A DNA stretch of 64,000 nucleotides from an uncultured Colwellia sp. (GCA_913058395.1 CAJXQI010000005.1:185869-249868), one strand, 5' to 3'. Shown: positions 19,097 through 28,863, numbered from the stretch's first letter. The notes: generated by a model from the letters alone, not told the origin. Numbers and translations: made by a program.

Positions 19097-19572
19097 TAGT
19101 TTACCACGCCATGCTTGATCATGATATTTTCAAATAAACTAATTATCTTTTCTAAACCCACTTGGTCATCACTATCAAACCGATTAAATGCTGTGCTGTC
19201 GATATCAAGTACAGCCATTACTTTGCCATTTAACGTTACAGGAATAACAATCTCTGCGTTGCTCGTTGCATCGCAGGCAATATGACCATCAAACGCATGC
19301 ACATCGTCAATACGTTGAGTAACGTTATCACCCGCAGCAGTACCACAAACGCCACGACCAACGGGTATACGAATACAGGCAACTTTACCTTGAAATGGTC
19401 CAAGTACAAGTTCATTATCGACCAAACGATAGAAACCTACCCAATTAACTTGTGTTAATTGTTCAAATAATAAAGCACTCACGTTTGCCATATTGGCAAT
19501 TACGTCCGATTCATCGCTAATTAACGCTTCTACTTGAGTGTATAATTCTTGATAAAAGGTATTTTTAGTCAT
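19096..19572 (-). CDS. msrC: free methionine-(R)-sulfoxide reductase (GAF domain)
   Basis: A 158-residue single GAF-domain enzyme (YebR/fRMsr) that reduces free methionine-R-sulfoxide in the cytosol. The three conserved cysteines are seen in ACIRIPVGRGVCGTAA (two) and HIACDATSNAEIV (the third), around residues 78-112; the C-terminal VLDIDS and DQVGLEKI segments are also typical. Start placed at 19572 (MTKNTFYQEL); an upstream five-codon extension is possible. First gene of a likely msrC-unknown-proQ-prc transcript. Confidence 0.93.
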   Translation of the reverse strand: MTKNTFYQELYTQVEALISDESDVIANMANVSALLFEQLTQVNWVGFYRLVDNELVLGPFQGKVACIRIPVGRGVCGTAAGDNVTQRIDDVHAFDGHIACDATSNAEIVIPVTLNGKVMAVLDIDSTAFNRFDSDDQVGLEKIISLFENIMIKHGVVN

Positions 19573-19609
19573 TAATAATACTGCCAAAGATAAAAGCGCA
19601 TAACATACC

Positions 19610-19640
19610 TCGATAGCACAATAAATTAAAGTGCTATCGA
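19610..19640. terminator. inverted repeat between SIMPL gene and msrC
   Basis: TCGATAGCAC and GTGCTATCGA form a perfect 10-bp stem with an 11-base A/T-rich loop. It lies just past the SIMPL gene stop and before msrC. No U run follows on the minus strand, so it may be a weak terminator, a processing site or an operator. Confidence 0.45.
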
Positions 19641-19666
19641 CTACAAATCGTAATTATATGACGAAT

Positions 19667-20461
19667 TTAGCGCGGTTTAATGGCAAATATAACCTTTACC
19701 TGCGCATTTACTACTCGTTCGTCACTTTGTTGTTCATTATGGGCGTAATTTTTCAATTTATCTGCTTCATCATAAAAATAACTTTTTTCGACATTCATTT
19801 CTTGCACGGCAATCACTTCAGCTAAGGAAATATCAAGGTGATTAACCATTTTTTTGGCTTTAAACTTGGCATCTGCCAAGGCATTATTAAGTGCTTGCTG
19901 GTATAGCATTTGATGCTCTACTCGAGAAATACCCATCGTTTGTACATCATTTACGCCAACCTTCATTAAGTAATCAATTAAGCGTTGATATGCATCAATG
20001 TCAGTAACCCTAATCACCATATGCAAACTTGCTTCGATTACCGCATTATTAGTATTACTTTTGTACCCATTACCATTGTGTTCAGGGGGTAGTTTAGTGT
20101 TAATTTTCACTGCTCGTTTATTGGGTAGCTTAGTGAAAAAATCCACATCATCAATGGTGTTGTTTAAACTTGGGTAATTCATGTTTAATGTCAGCGAGCT
20201 GATAGAGTTAATTTTTATACTATTAACGTTTTTATCGACAAATTGGTTAATCAACTTTGTTTTGTATTCGATGCTTTGACTTGCTTTTATCGCACTACCA
20301 CTGCGCTCACTAACTACAACATCAAGCAAATGAGTTGATGTTTGTACATTTGCCTGCCCAAAACCTATTACTTCTACACCATTTACAGTTGATAGTTGTT
20401 GATAACTTTCGCCATAAGCCATCGAGTTAAACAATATTAATAAAATAATAACTAAACGCAT
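19667..20461 (-). CDS. SIMPL domain protein (DUF541)
   Basis: A 264-residue periplasmic protein: signal peptide at residues 1 to about 17, then the DUF541/SIMPL domain with VNGVEVIGFGQANV at its start, a central VIRVTDID segment and the ALADAKFKAKKMV stretch near residue 200 that is typical of the family. Relatives include E. coli YggE, linked to oxidative-stress protection, and SIMPL of the interleukin pathway in animals. GGAG lies 6 bases before ATG. It is 9 bases from the DUF2057 gene, so the two probably form one transcript. Confidence 0.85.
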   Translation of the reverse strand: MRLVIILLILFNSMAYGESYQQLSTVNGVEVIGFGQANVQTSTHLLDVVVSERSGSAIKASQSIEYKTKLINQFVDKNVNSIKINSISSLTLNMNYPSLNNTIDDVDFFTKLPNKRAVKINTKLPPEHNGNGYKSNTNNAVIEASLHMVIRVTDIDAYQRLIDYLMKVGVNDVQTMGISRVEHQMLYQQALNNALADAKFKAKKMVNHLDISLAEVIAVQEMNVEKSYFYDEADKLKNYAHNEQQSDERVVNAQVKVIFAIKPR

Positions 20462-20470
20462 TGCGTGCTC

Positions 20471-21148
20471 CTATTTGTCCTTTTTCAACGTTTGTATAAC
20501 TGATTGTTGCTCAGCCAAAACATAATAGATGAAAGCCTCTTTCTCAGCTTTATTAGCTTTGTTCCATAAGCACTTTAATCGCCCAATGTTTGATACATCA
20601 GGTGCTTGCTGCCCATTTTCAGGACATTTTTCCTTTAGCATATTATGCTTATTGCTTGTTTGGCTATTCGCAATAACATTGTCATTTAACTTTGCTGATT
20701 TATTATGGGCCAGCTTTGCAAACTGACCTTGTGCATTAAATTTGATTAAAGATTGATTAACACTAGCAATTTCTTTTCCACTTCCCATTAGTAATTTAAC
20801 TTTAGGATTTTTAGCAAACGCTTTTGCTTGCCTCAACTCCTCTATATTCGGGGTAACGACCGCAATTCTATCTTTAGCGTTCAATGATTCACTTAAATTA
20901 AATAGCACAACAAATGGCTTAGACTTAACATTCGTGTGGTCATCGTCACCTTCAAATAAATCTTGATACTTTAATACGACAACTTGATTTCCAGTAGAAA
21001 ATTCAATCTGGGTTTCTCGAGCAAAAAAGTTGTTTGATTGTTCAATACCATTAACGCTGAGTACAGTAATATTTTCAGGAAAAATGATGACATTCGCACT
21101 AACGTTAAATGACATTAGACAAATCAAAAATAAAAGTATTGAACGCAT
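20471..21148 (-). CDS. DUF2057 (YccT-like) periplasmic protein
   Basis: A 225-residue exported protein with a signal peptide (cleavage after NVSA, about residue 18). The early LSVNG segment, QVVVLKYQDLFEG and PFVVLFNL near residues 50-85 match the DUF2057/YccT family; the E. coli member is reported to act as a curli assembly inhibitor. The second half (about 140-225) is low in similarity and carries two cysteines (EKCPENG, LKCLWNK) that could form a disulfide. Co-transcribed with the SIMPL gene. Confidence 0.8.
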   Translation of the reverse strand: MRSILLFLICLMSFNVSANVIIFPENITVLSVNGIEQSNNFFARETQIEFSTGNQVVVLKYQDLFEGDDDHTNVKSKPFVVLFNLSESLNAKDRIAVVTPNIEELRQAKAFAKNPKVKLLMGSGKEIASVNQSLIKFNAQGQFAKLAHNKSAKLNDNVIANSQTSNKHNMLKEKCPENGQQAPDVSNIGRLKCLWNKANKAEKEAFIYYVLAEQQSVIQTLKKDK

Positions 21149-21283
21149 ATCAGGCCTTAATTAAATTATTTAATAAACATATTCAAGCCAAATAGGCTTA
21201 AAGTCACTTAGAGTATTTCTATAATAATGGCTAAAAAGACACTTTGCTTGCTTTTATTTTGTGTACAAAACATAGTTAACAAA

Positions 21284-21316
21284 AAGCGCGAACACTATAA
21301 CTAGCTATTCGCGCTT
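21284..21316 (-). terminator. terminator of the prp operon
   Basis: AAGCGCGAA and TTCGCGCTT (9 bp) enclose a 15-base loop; on the minus strand the stem is followed by TTTTTG. It lies 52 bases beyond the prpF stop. Confidence 0.8.
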
Positions 21317-21367
21317 AAATTTTCACTACTTCTGCAACAAGTGAGCATTACAAAGCTTTACATCGAC

Positions 21368-22570
21368 TTAAAATGAATCACCAGGGATACGTACCCAACC
21401 TTCCATTAATACGCGAGCACTTCGGCTCATACTTACTTTTTTTACAGTCCAAGCATCATTAACTTTTTCAGCTTCAGCACCGACCTTTAATGTTCCTGAC
21501 GGGTGACCAAAGGTTACTGATTTAGGTCCATCCCCATCCGCAGTTATGCCCGCGGCAAGAGCAACTAAAGTGCCAGGAATAGCCGCAGCAGTGCCAATGG
21601 CTACTGCAGCCGTGCCCATCATGGCATGGTGTAGTTTCCCCATAGATAAAGCGCGCACGTGTAAATCTATTTCATTTGACGCAATCGCTTTACCACTTGA
21701 AGATGTATATTCTTGCGCAGTAGTAACAAAAGCTACTTTGGGTGTATGTTGACGACCTGCTGCTTCGCCAATATCTTTGATTAAGCCCATTTTTACTGCG
21801 CCATAAGCACGAATAGTTTCAAAGCGAGCAAGTGCCGCTTCGTCATTATTAATCGCATCTTGTAATTCAGTTCCCGTGTAACCAATATCTTCAGCATTTA
21901 AGAAAATAGTTGGAATACCCGCGCTGATCATAGTAACAGCCAAACTACCTGTTTCGGAAATATGGGTCGGCACCGCTAATTCATCAACTACGTTACCGGT
22001 TGGAAACATCGCTTCTGAAGGGTCAACGGGCGCAACAAAGTCAACTTGCACTTCTGCGGCAGGGAAGGTTACGCCATCAAGTTCGAAGTCACCGGTTTCT
22101 TGTACTTCGCCATTGGTTATTGGTACATGGGCAACAATGGTTTTCGAGATGTTTTTTTGCCATATACGAACAACACAAATGCCATTCTCAGGAACTCGGC
22201 TCGCTTCAACTAAGCCATTACTGATGGCAAATGAGCCAACAGCAGCAGTTAAGTTGCCACAATTGCCTGACCAATCAACAAAGGCTTTATCAATAGCCAC
22301 TTGGCCAAACAAATAATCAACATCATGATCTGCAACTGTCGCTTTAGCAAGGATAACTGTTTTACTGGTGCTTGAAGTAGCACCGCCCATACCATCGGTT
22401 TGTTTACCGTATGGATCTGGCGAGCCAATTACGCGTAAAAGCATATTATCACGTGCTTCACCCGGCACCTGACAACGCTCAGGCAAGTCAGTTAAATTGA
22501 AAAATACACCTTTTGATGTGCCACCACGAATATACGTGGCTGGAATCTTTACTTGAGGTACGAAAGCCAT
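21368..22570 (-). CDS. prpF: 2-methylaconitate cis-trans isomerase
   Basis: A 400-residue PrpF-family protein that, with AcnD, replaces PrpD in the 2-methylcitrate cycle by isomerising 2-methylaconitate. The N-terminal RGGTSKGVFF motif, the DGMGGATSSTSK stretch and the SGNCGNLTAAVG segment (with the conserved Cys near residue 108) are typical. An AAGGAG site precedes the ATG. Last gene of the operon; a 240-base gap separates it from acnD. Confidence 0.96.
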   Translation of the reverse strand: MAFVPQVKIPATYIRGGTSKGVFFNLTDLPERCQVPGEARDNMLLRVIGSPDPYGKQTDGMGGATSSTSKTVILAKATVADHDVDYLFGQVAIDKAFVDWSGNCGNLTAAVGSFAISNGLVEASRVPENGICVVRIWQKNISKTIVAHVPITNGEVQETGDFELDGVTFPAAEVQVDFVAPVDPSEAMFPTGNVVDELAVPTHISETGSLAVTMISAGIPTIFLNAEDIGYTGTELQDAINNDEAALARFETIRAYGAVKMGLIKDIGEAAGRQHTPKVAFVTTAQEYTSSSGKAIASNEIDLHVRALSMGKLHHAMMGTAAVAIGTAAAIPGTLVALAAGITADGDGPKSVTFGHPSGTLKVGAEAEKVNDAWTVKKVSMSRSARVLMEGWVRIPGDSF

Positions 22571-22810
22571 TTGCTCTCTCCTTTTTATTTTTTCTTACAC
22601 AGAATTTAAACCATCCATGGAAATTCTCAGTAGATTCATCCATGAATCGAAAAATGGCACATTATCTTTTAGAACAATGTGCCATTTTAAATTTGAATCA
22701 ATTAAGTTTTATGTCTAAACGAATTATTTATATTGAGAGCAAAGCGACTGCACAGAGCTTGGTTTACCAAGTGAGTACAGTCAACGCAACTGTCATTAGA
22801 AAATAAACGT
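22571..22810. other. acnD-prpF intergenic with two hairpins
   Basis: Perfect 13-bp arms at 22651-22663 and 22676-22688 (loop 12) and a smaller CTTGG-TTTA-CCAAG hairpin flanked by GACTG/CAGTC near 22745-22785. They lie inside the operon, so they may be an attenuator, an mRNA processing site or a repeat element. No open frame is seen. Confidence 0.5.
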
Positions 22811-25429
22811 TTAGGCATTAGACTTTAAGAAATCGGTGGCAAATTTTTGTAATACCCCACCGCCGTTATATACAGTAACTTCTTCAGCAGTATCTAAACG
22901 ACACTTCACAGGAATTTCAATAACTTCACCATTTTTACGCGTCATAACAACAGTCATTGCACCACCTGGTGCTGTAGTACCAACAACATCATAAGTTTCT
23001 GTACCGTCAATGTTATAAGTATTACGTGTGTCACCTTGGGTAAATTCAAGTGGTAAAACCCCCATACCAATTAAGTTAGTACGGTGAATACGCTCAAAAC
23101 CTTCTGAAACAATCACTTCAACACCTGCTAAACGAACACCTTTTGCTGCCCAGTCACGTGATGAACCTTGACCGTAATCAGCACCAGCGATGATGATTAA
23201 TGGCTGCTTGCGTTCCATGTAAGTTTCGATAGCTTCCCACATACGAGACTCAGTTCCTTCAGGCTCAATACGCGCTAATGAACCTTGCTTGACTTCACCA
23301 TTTTCATCACGACACATTTCATTGAACAATTTCGGATTAGCGAATGTGGCACGTTGTGTTGTTTCATGATCACCGCGGTGAGTTGCGTATGAGTTAAAGT
23401 CTTCGTGTGGAACACCCATTTTATCAAGGTATGCACCTGAAGCACTGTTTAACTGAATAGCGTTGCTTGGCGATAAATGATCGGTAGTGATGTTGTCACC
23501 AAGTACTGCTAATGGACGCATCCCTTTCATGGTACGTTCGCCCGCTAATGCGCCTTCCCAATAAGGAGGACGACGGATATAAGTACTCTTAAGATCCCAG
23601 TCGTATAATGGGCTTTCAGCTGGCTCAAACGCACCTAAATCAAACATAGGTGTGTAGATTTTTTTAAATTGCTCAGGCTTTACTGCCGAAGCAACAATTG
23701 CGTCAATCTCTTCATCTGATGGCCAGATATCTTTCAAGGTAATATCATTACCATTTTGGTCTTGGCCAAGTACGTCTTTTTCAATATCAAAACGCATGGT
23801 ACCGGCAAGTGCATAAGCAACAACTAAAGGCGGCGAAGCCAAGAAAGCTTGTTTGGCGTGCGGATGAATGCGACCATCAAAGTTACGGTTACCTGATAAT
23901 ACGGCTGTTGAGTATAAGTCGCGGTCAATTATTTCTTGTTGAATTTTTGGATCTAATGCCCCCGACATACCGTTACACGTGGTACATGCGTAACCGACAA
24001 TACCAAAGCCAAGTTTTTCCATTTCAGGTAATAAACCCGCTTCTTCTAAGTAAAGCTTTGCAACTTTTGAACCCGGAGCAAATGACGACTTGACCCAAGG
24101 TTTACGTACAAGCCCTAACTCGTTTGCACGCTTGGCAACTAAACCTGCTGCAACTACGTTGCGAGGATTAGAGGTGTTGGTACAAGACGTGATTGCAGCA
24201 ATGATTACTGCACCGTCTGGCATTTCACCATTGGCTTCTTGCGCTTTACATTCGTCTAAATTTTTAGCAATGTCTTTTGACACTAAATCAGCTGTTGCTA
24301 AGCGACGATGTGGGTTTGATGGACCGGCTAAATTACGACATACCGTTGATAAGTCAAATTCAATAACTCGTGGGTATTGTGCTTCAACTAAATCATCAGC
24401 CCATAAACCTGTATGTTTGGCGTATGTTTCAACTAATTCAACTTGCTCAGGCTCACGACCTGTTAGCTTTAAGTAATCAATAGTTTGTTCATCTATATAA
24501 AACATGCCTGCTGATGCACCATACTCTGGTGTCATATTTGAGATAGTTGCACGGTCACCAATAGTTAAATCTTTAGTACCTTCACCGAAGAATTCTAAAT
24601 AGCTTGAAACAACTTTTTCATTACGTAAAAATTCAGTGATCGCAAGTACCATATCGGTCGCTGTGATACCTGGTGCACGTTTACCCGTTAACTTAACACC
24701 AATAATATCAGGTAAGCGCATCATAGACGGACGACCCAGCATTACGGTTTCAGCTTCTAAGCCACCAACACCAATCGCGATAACACCTAAAGCGTCAACG
24801 TGTGGGGTATGAGAATCGGTACCAACACAAGTATCAGGGAAAGCAACTCCATCACGAGCTTGAATAACCGGTGACATTTTCTCGAGATTAATTTGATGCA
24901 TAATGCCGTTACCAGCAGGTATGACATCAATGTTTTTAAAAGCTGTTTTTGTCCACTCAATAAACTTAAAGCGATCTTCGTTTCGACGATCTTCAATGGC
25001 GCGGTTTTTATCAAAGGCTTCAGGGTCAAAACCCGGCGCTTCTACTGCCAAAGAGTGATCCACAATTAACTGTGTTGGTACAACAGGGTTAACTTTTGAT
25101 GGATCACCACCTTGCTCTGCAATAGCGTCACGAAGGCCTGCAAGATCAACTAATGCCGTTTGACCTAAAATGTCATGACATACCACACGCGCTGGGTACC
25201 ATGGAAAATCAAGCTCTTGCTTAACATCAATAAGTTGTTTTAATGAATCGGTAAGTGCAGTTGGGTCGCACTTTCTCACTAATTGCTCTGCTAATACACG
25301 AGAGGTATAAGGCAGCTTTGCGTAGCTTCCAGGTGTAATAGCTTCAATAGCTGCTCGCGTATCAAAGAAATCTATTGTTGAACCATTAATTTTATAACCT
25401 GGCAAGGGTTTGCGATAATCGTAATTCAT
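22811..25429 (-). CDS. acnD: Fe/S-dependent 2-methylisocitrate dehydratase
   Basis: An 872-residue aconitase-family enzyme converting 2-methylcitrate to 2-methylaconitate in the cytosol. The iron-sulfur ligands are the Cys in SCTNTSNP (near residue 410) and the two in CTTCNGM (near 480). The substrate-binding GADYGQGSSRDWAAKG near residue 745 is present. Its identity as AcnD rather than AcnA rests on its position between prpC and prpF. Start placed at the second of two tandem ATGs, 7 bases after GGA; the other is 25432. Confidence 0.96.
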   Translation of the reverse strand: MNYDYRKPLPGYKINGSTIDFFDTRAAIEAITPGSYAKLPYTSRVLAEQLVRKCDPTALTDSLKQLIDVKQELDFPWYPARVVCHDILGQTALVDLAGLRDAIAEQGGDPSKVNPVVPTQLIVDHSLAVEAPGFDPEAFDKNRAIEDRRNEDRFKFIEWTKTAFKNIDVIPAGNGIMHQINLEKMSPVIQARDGVAFPDTCVGTDSHTPHVDALGVIAIGVGGLEAETVMLGRPSMMRLPDIIGVKLTGKRAPGITATDMVLAITEFLRNEKVVSSYLEFFGEGTKDLTIGDRATISNMTPEYGASAGMFYIDEQTIDYLKLTGREPEQVELVETYAKHTGLWADDLVEAQYPRVIEFDLSTVCRNLAGPSNPHRRLATADLVSKDIAKNLDECKAQEANGEMPDGAVIIAAITSCTNTSNPRNVVAAGLVAKRANELGLVRKPWVKSSFAPGSKVAKLYLEEAGLLPEMEKLGFGIVGYACTTCNGMSGALDPKIQQEIIDRDLYSTAVLSGNRNFDGRIHPHAKQAFLASPPLVVAYALAGTMRFDIEKDVLGQDQNGNDITLKDIWPSDEEIDAIVASAVKPEQFKKIYTPMFDLGAFEPAESPLYDWDLKSTYIRRPPYWEGALAGERTMKGMRPLAVLGDNITTDHLSPSNAIQLNSASGAYLDKMGVPHEDFNSYATHRGDHETTQRATFANPKLFNEMCRDENGEVKQGSLARIEPEGTESRMWEAIETYMERKQPLIIIAGADYGQGSSRDWAAKGVRLAGVEVIVSEGFERIHRTNLIGMGVLPLEFTQGDTRNTYNIDGTETYDVVGTTAPGGAMTVVMTRKNGEVIEIPVKCRLDTAEEVTVYNGGGVLQKFATDFLKSNA

Positions 25430-25630
25430 CATTTATTCCATATTCTTTGTTTTACTATAAAGGCGAACTGCAATAAATGAATTCGCCTTTATATCTAAAT
25501 TCGATTTTCTCTTGTCTAACATAGATGCTAGACGACAAAGTTTGCTTCTAGTTCGAGGAAGGAAATTTGAGCATATAAGTATATGTATTGATTTCCTGAC
25601 GCTGAAGTAGAAGCAAAGAGCAAGTCTTAC
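25430..25630. repeat. prpC-acnD intergenic hairpin element
   Basis: An imperfect 77-base hairpin (25541-25617): outer arms TTTGCTTCTA / TAGAAGCAAA, middle AGGAAAT / ATTTCCT, inner CATATA / TATATG. Just before it are GTCTA/TAGAC arms (25514-25533), and at 25459-25491 AAAGGCGAA pairs with TTCGCCTTT. The nested form suggests a dispersed repeat of a REP or MITE type. Confidence 0.55.
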
Positions 25631-26770
25631 CTACCGTTCTGAGATCGCATTAACTTTACGTGGTTCAGCACCGGTATAATCGGCAGAAGGACGAATAATA
25701 CGGTTGTTATCTCTTTGTTCCATAACATGCGCAGCCCAGCCCGTTAAGCGTGAACAAACAAAAATAGGCGTAAATAATTTCGTTGGAATACCCATGTAGT
25801 TATAGGTAGAAGCATGGAAAAAGTCGGCATTACAGAATAATTTTTTCGTGTCCCACATAAACTCTTCACAAGCCACAGAAATGTCATATAGTGAAGTATC
25901 TCCATTTTCAGTCGCTAATTTTTCAGACCAAGCTTTGATAATGACATTACGAGGATCAGAGGTACGGTAAATTGCATGACCAAAGCCCATGATTTTTTCT
26001 TTACGCTCTAACATACCAGCCATTTGCTCTTTAGCATCAGCAGGAGATTTAAATGATTCAATCATGTCCATTGCGGCTTCGTTTGCGCCACCATGTAATG
26101 GTCCACGTAAGGTACCAATAGCACCTGTAACACAAGAGAACATATCTGATAGTGTTGACGCACAAACACGTGCTGTAAAAGTAGACGCATTGAATTCATG
26201 CTCAGCATACAAGATTAAAGATACATCCATAACACGACGATGTTGATCAGACGGTGTTGTGCCGTTTAATAAACGTAAGAAATGTCCACCTAATGATGCT
26301 TCTTCAGTAACACAATCAATTTCAACATTATCATGGCTGTATTTGTACCAGTAACACATAATGGCTGGAAACGCTGCTAACAAACGGTTAGCTGCTTGTC
26401 GCTGCTGGGAGAAATCATTTTCTGGCTCAAGGTTACCTAAAAAAGAACAACCTGTGCGCATAACATCCATTGGATGTGCATCTGCTGGAATTAATTTTAA
26501 TACTTCTTTTAATGCTTGCGGTAAGTCACGCATCGCCATTAATTCAGTTTTATAATCAGCTAGTTCTGCTGCATTTGGCAATTCGCCATTAAAAAGTAAG
26601 TAAGCCACTTCTTCAAATGTCGCGTTTTCAGCCAAATCTGCTACATCGTAACCACAATAAGTTAAGCCGCTGCCTGATTTACCTACTGTACATAATGCTG
26701 TTTCGCCGGCACTTTGGCCACGTAATCCTGCACCACCTATTTTCTTCTCTGAAACGTTTTTATCACTCAT
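25631..26770 (-). CDS. prpC: 2-methylcitrate synthase
   Basis: A 379-residue citrate-synthase-family enzyme that condenses propionyl-CoA with oxaloacetate. Active-site segments: LHGGANEAAM near residue 220, GFGHAIYRTSDPR near 260 and the Asp-containing DFFHAST near 320. The short form (about 380 residues, without the N-terminal domain of type II citrate synthase) is typical of PrpC. Start is one of two tandem ATGs (26773 or 26770) behind GAGG. Flanked by prpB and acnD. Confidence 0.96.
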   Translation of the reverse strand: MSDKNVSEKKIGGAGLRGQSAGETALCTVGKSGSGLTYCGYDVADLAENATFEEVAYLLFNGELPNAAELADYKTELMAMRDLPQALKEVLKLIPADAHPMDVMRTGCSFLGNLEPENDFSQQRQAANRLLAAFPAIMCYWYKYSHDNVEIDCVTEEASLGGHFLRLLNGTTPSDQHRRVMDVSLILYAEHEFNASTFTARVCASTLSDMFSCVTGAIGTLRGPLHGGANEAAMDMIESFKSPADAKEQMAGMLERKEKIMGFGHAIYRTSDPRNVIIKAWSEKLATENGDTSLYDISVACEEFMWDTKKLFCNADFFHASTYNYMGIPTKLFTPIFVCSRLTGWAAHVMEQRDNNRIIRPSADYTGAEPRKVNAISER

Positions 26771-26879
26771 CATTCTTTCCTCTATTCCATCGATAACCCG
26801 CAAATTTAAAACAAAGCATTGTTATCAAGGGTTAAAATTAGTTTTAGTATTATTATGTTTATTGCAACGGTAAAAATAA

Positions 26880-27785
26880 TTACTTGTTCTTACCTTCAGA
26901 AAATAAAACGTCTAGCTTTTGCTCGTAATCGTGGTAACCCAAGTAATCATATAAATCCATGCGGGTTTGCATGTTATCAATTTCAGCTTTTTGATCACCA
27001 TCAGCCAATAAGGTTTTGTAAACCGATTCAGCGGCTTTGTTCATGGCTCTAAATGCTGATAATGGGTAAAGCACCATGGCGCAGCCCCACTCACCTAATT
27101 GTGCTTTATTCCATAATTCAGTTTGGCCAAATTCGGTAATATTTGCTAATACAGGAACATCAAGTGCCTGTGTAAAAGCACGGTAATGTTCTTCAGTTTT
27201 AACCGCTTCAGCAAAAATACCATCAGCACCTGCAGCAACGTAAGCTTTAGCACGTTCAAGTGCCGCTTCTAAACCTTCTTGAGCGAAAGCGTCTGTACGC
27301 GCCATTATGAAAAAGTCAGCGTCGGTACGGGCATCAACAGCCGCTTTAATACGGTCAACCATTTCTTGGGTTGAAACGATTTCTTTATTTGGACGATGAC
27401 CACAACGCTTTTGCGCAACTTGATCTTCAAGATGAACCGCTGCAGCGCCTGCTTTTTCCATATCACGGATAGTTTTCGCAATATTAAAAGCCCCACCCCA
27501 ACCAGTATCAATATCAACGAGTAACGGCAAGCTTGAAGCTGCTGTAATACGTTGTACATCAGCAACAACATCGTTTAATGATGTCATCCCTAAATCAGGT
27601 AAGCCGTAAGAAGCATTTGCGACGCCGCCGCCAGATAAGTAAATAGCTTGGTGGCCCAGTTGCTCTGCCATCATTGCGCAATAAGCATTAATAGTACCGA
27701 CAACTTGTAGCGGTTTATTATTCACTAATGCTTGGCGAAACTTCGCGCCCGGAGACAGGTTGTTTGAAGATAATGGTGTAGACAT
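26880..27785 (-). CDS. prpB: methylisocitrate lyase
   Basis: A 301-residue member of the isocitrate lyase/PEP mutase superfamily that splits 2-methylisocitrate into pyruvate and succinate. The catalytic [10 protein letters not shown] loop (near residue 125), metal-binding VDIDTGWG (near 88) and MARTDA (near 160) are present. AGGA lies 7 bases before ATG. It follows the regulator gene by 66 bases. Confidence 0.97.
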   Translation of the reverse strand: MSTPLSSNNLSPGAKFRQALVNNKPLQVVGTINAYCAMMAEQLGHQAIYLSGGGVANASYGLPDLGMTSLNDVVADVQRITAASSLPLLVDIDTGWGGAFNIAKTIRDMEKAGAAAVHLEDQVAQKRCGHRPNKEIVSTQEMVDRIKAAVDARTDADFFIMARTDAFAQEGLEAALERAKAYVAAGADGIFAEAVKTEEHYRAFTQALDVPVLANITEFGQTELWNKAQLGEWGCAMVLYPLSAFRAMNKAAESVYKTLLADGDQKAEIDNMQTRMDLYDYLGYHDYEQKLDVLFSEGKNK

Positions 27786-27851
27786 ATCGTTGTCCTTTTT
27801 AAATGATAAATGTGGTAATAAATTAACTAAAACGTTCTATATATTGTGACG

Positions 27852-28544
27852 TTATAGTTGCTGACTAATCTTGTTTTCAATATTTTTTCTTGATGCGGCG
27901 ATATGACGTCTCATTAGCATTTCTGCTAATTCACCATCCCTATCAGCGATAGCATCGATAATGCGGGAATGTTCATCAAATGCTTTAGTCGCACGTGGGC
28001 TGTTCATGCCAAACTGGCATCGGTACATACGAACAAGGTGATATAATTGCCCGCATAAAATGTTAATTAATTGCTGATTATGACTGCCTAAAATGACCTT
28101 ATAATGAAAGTCTAAATCGCCTTCTTCTTGGTAGTAAGAAACACCATCACGTAAAGCCTTAGAATTTGCGTGCTGTGCAAGCATCGATTTCATTTCGATA
28201 ATTTCATCATCAGTCATGTTAATTGCCGCTTGCCGACATGCCATGCCTTCAAGTGCTTCTCGTACAACATAAATTTCTAACAAACCGGCAATTGAGCATT
28301 CCACTACACGTGAACCGACATTGGCTTTACGCTCAATTAAATGACATTTCTCAAGACGATTTAGCGCTTCTCGCAATGTTGAACGACTAATTTCATAGTG
28401 CTTTGCTAGCTCGGGCTCACTGATTTTACTGCCGGCTTTTATTGTGCCTTCAACAATTGCATGCAGCATTTGATCGAACACTTTATCTGCGGTAGTAACT
28501 ACTGCTTGTGTGGTTGGATTGTCTAAAGCCATTATTGTCGACAT
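27852..28544 (-). CDS. prpR: GntR family regulator of the methylcitrate operon
   Basis: A 230-residue FadR-subfamily GntR regulator: winged helix at about residues 20-90 with ISEPELAKHYEISRSTLREALNRLE, then the all-helical FCD ligand domain (about 95-225) with metal-site-type His and Asp residues (LDFHYKVI, HSRIIDAI). Many Shewanella-type bacteria use a GntR regulator (named PrpQ in some regulon work) in place of the sigma54-type PrpR, so the symbol is a role name. The start codon overlaps one of three palindromic operator-like sites, which suggests autoregulation. A second start at 28532 (MALDN) is possible; neither has a clear Shine-Dalgarno. Confidence 0.88.
   Translation of the reverse strand: MSTIMALDNPTTQAVVTTADKVFDQMLHAIVEGTIKAGSKISEPELAKHYEISRSTLREALNRLEKCHLIERKANVGSRVVECSIAGLLEIYVVREALEGMACRQAAINMTDDEIIEMKSMLAQHANSKALRDGVSYYQEEGDLDFHYKVILGSHNQQLINILCGQLYHLVRMYRCQFGMNSPRATKAFDEHSRIIDAIADRDGELAEMLMRRHIAASRKNIENKISQQL
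28534..28544. promoter_or_regulatory. operator-like palindrome at the prp regulator start
   Basis: ATTGTCGACAT, one base from the 12-bp palindrome ATTGTCGACAAT, overlapping the start codon of the GntR gene. Binding here would repress the gene and the operon. Confidence 0.55.
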
Positions 28545-28606
28545 ATTTGAAAATATTGAACTAATAATAGCGTTTTATCGTCATTAGTCAATGTAAAAAC
28601 AATCAC

Positions 28607-28618
28607 ATTGTCGACAAT
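28607..28618. promoter_or_regulatory. operator-like palindrome upstream of the prp operon
   Basis: Perfect palindrome ATTGTCGACAAT, 63 bases upstream of the regulator start, where the operon promoter should lie. It fits the symmetric site expected for a FadR-subfamily GntR dimer. Confidence 0.65.
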
Positions 28619-28784
28619 AAACACTAGACATTAGTCGTAAAAACGTCATCAAACTTATATAGAGTAGGCATTAAAAGTAAACTAAAACGTTATAGGTAAC
28701 TGTTATTGAACAATAAAATCAGGGCGATAAGTTTAGGAAAGCTAGATAAAATAAGAATGTTAGTAATTCGCAGCAGTTATTTAA

Positions 28785-28796
28785 ACTGTCGACAAT
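28785..28796. promoter_or_regulatory. third operator-like palindrome
   Basis: ACTGTCGACAAT, one mismatch from the palindrome at 28607, in the same intergenic space. It may be an auxiliary site. Confidence 0.5.
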
Positions 28797-28863
28797 ATAA
28801 AGTCAGGGAGCAAAGCGCCATAAAATAACGACCGCTTCAAATTCGATGAGGGAAGCATCAGAG

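Noticed and set aside
26774..26879. A possible stem GATAAC / GTTATC between prpB and prpC
   Set aside because: It is only 6 bp with a long loop and does not differ from chance in such AT-rich DNA.
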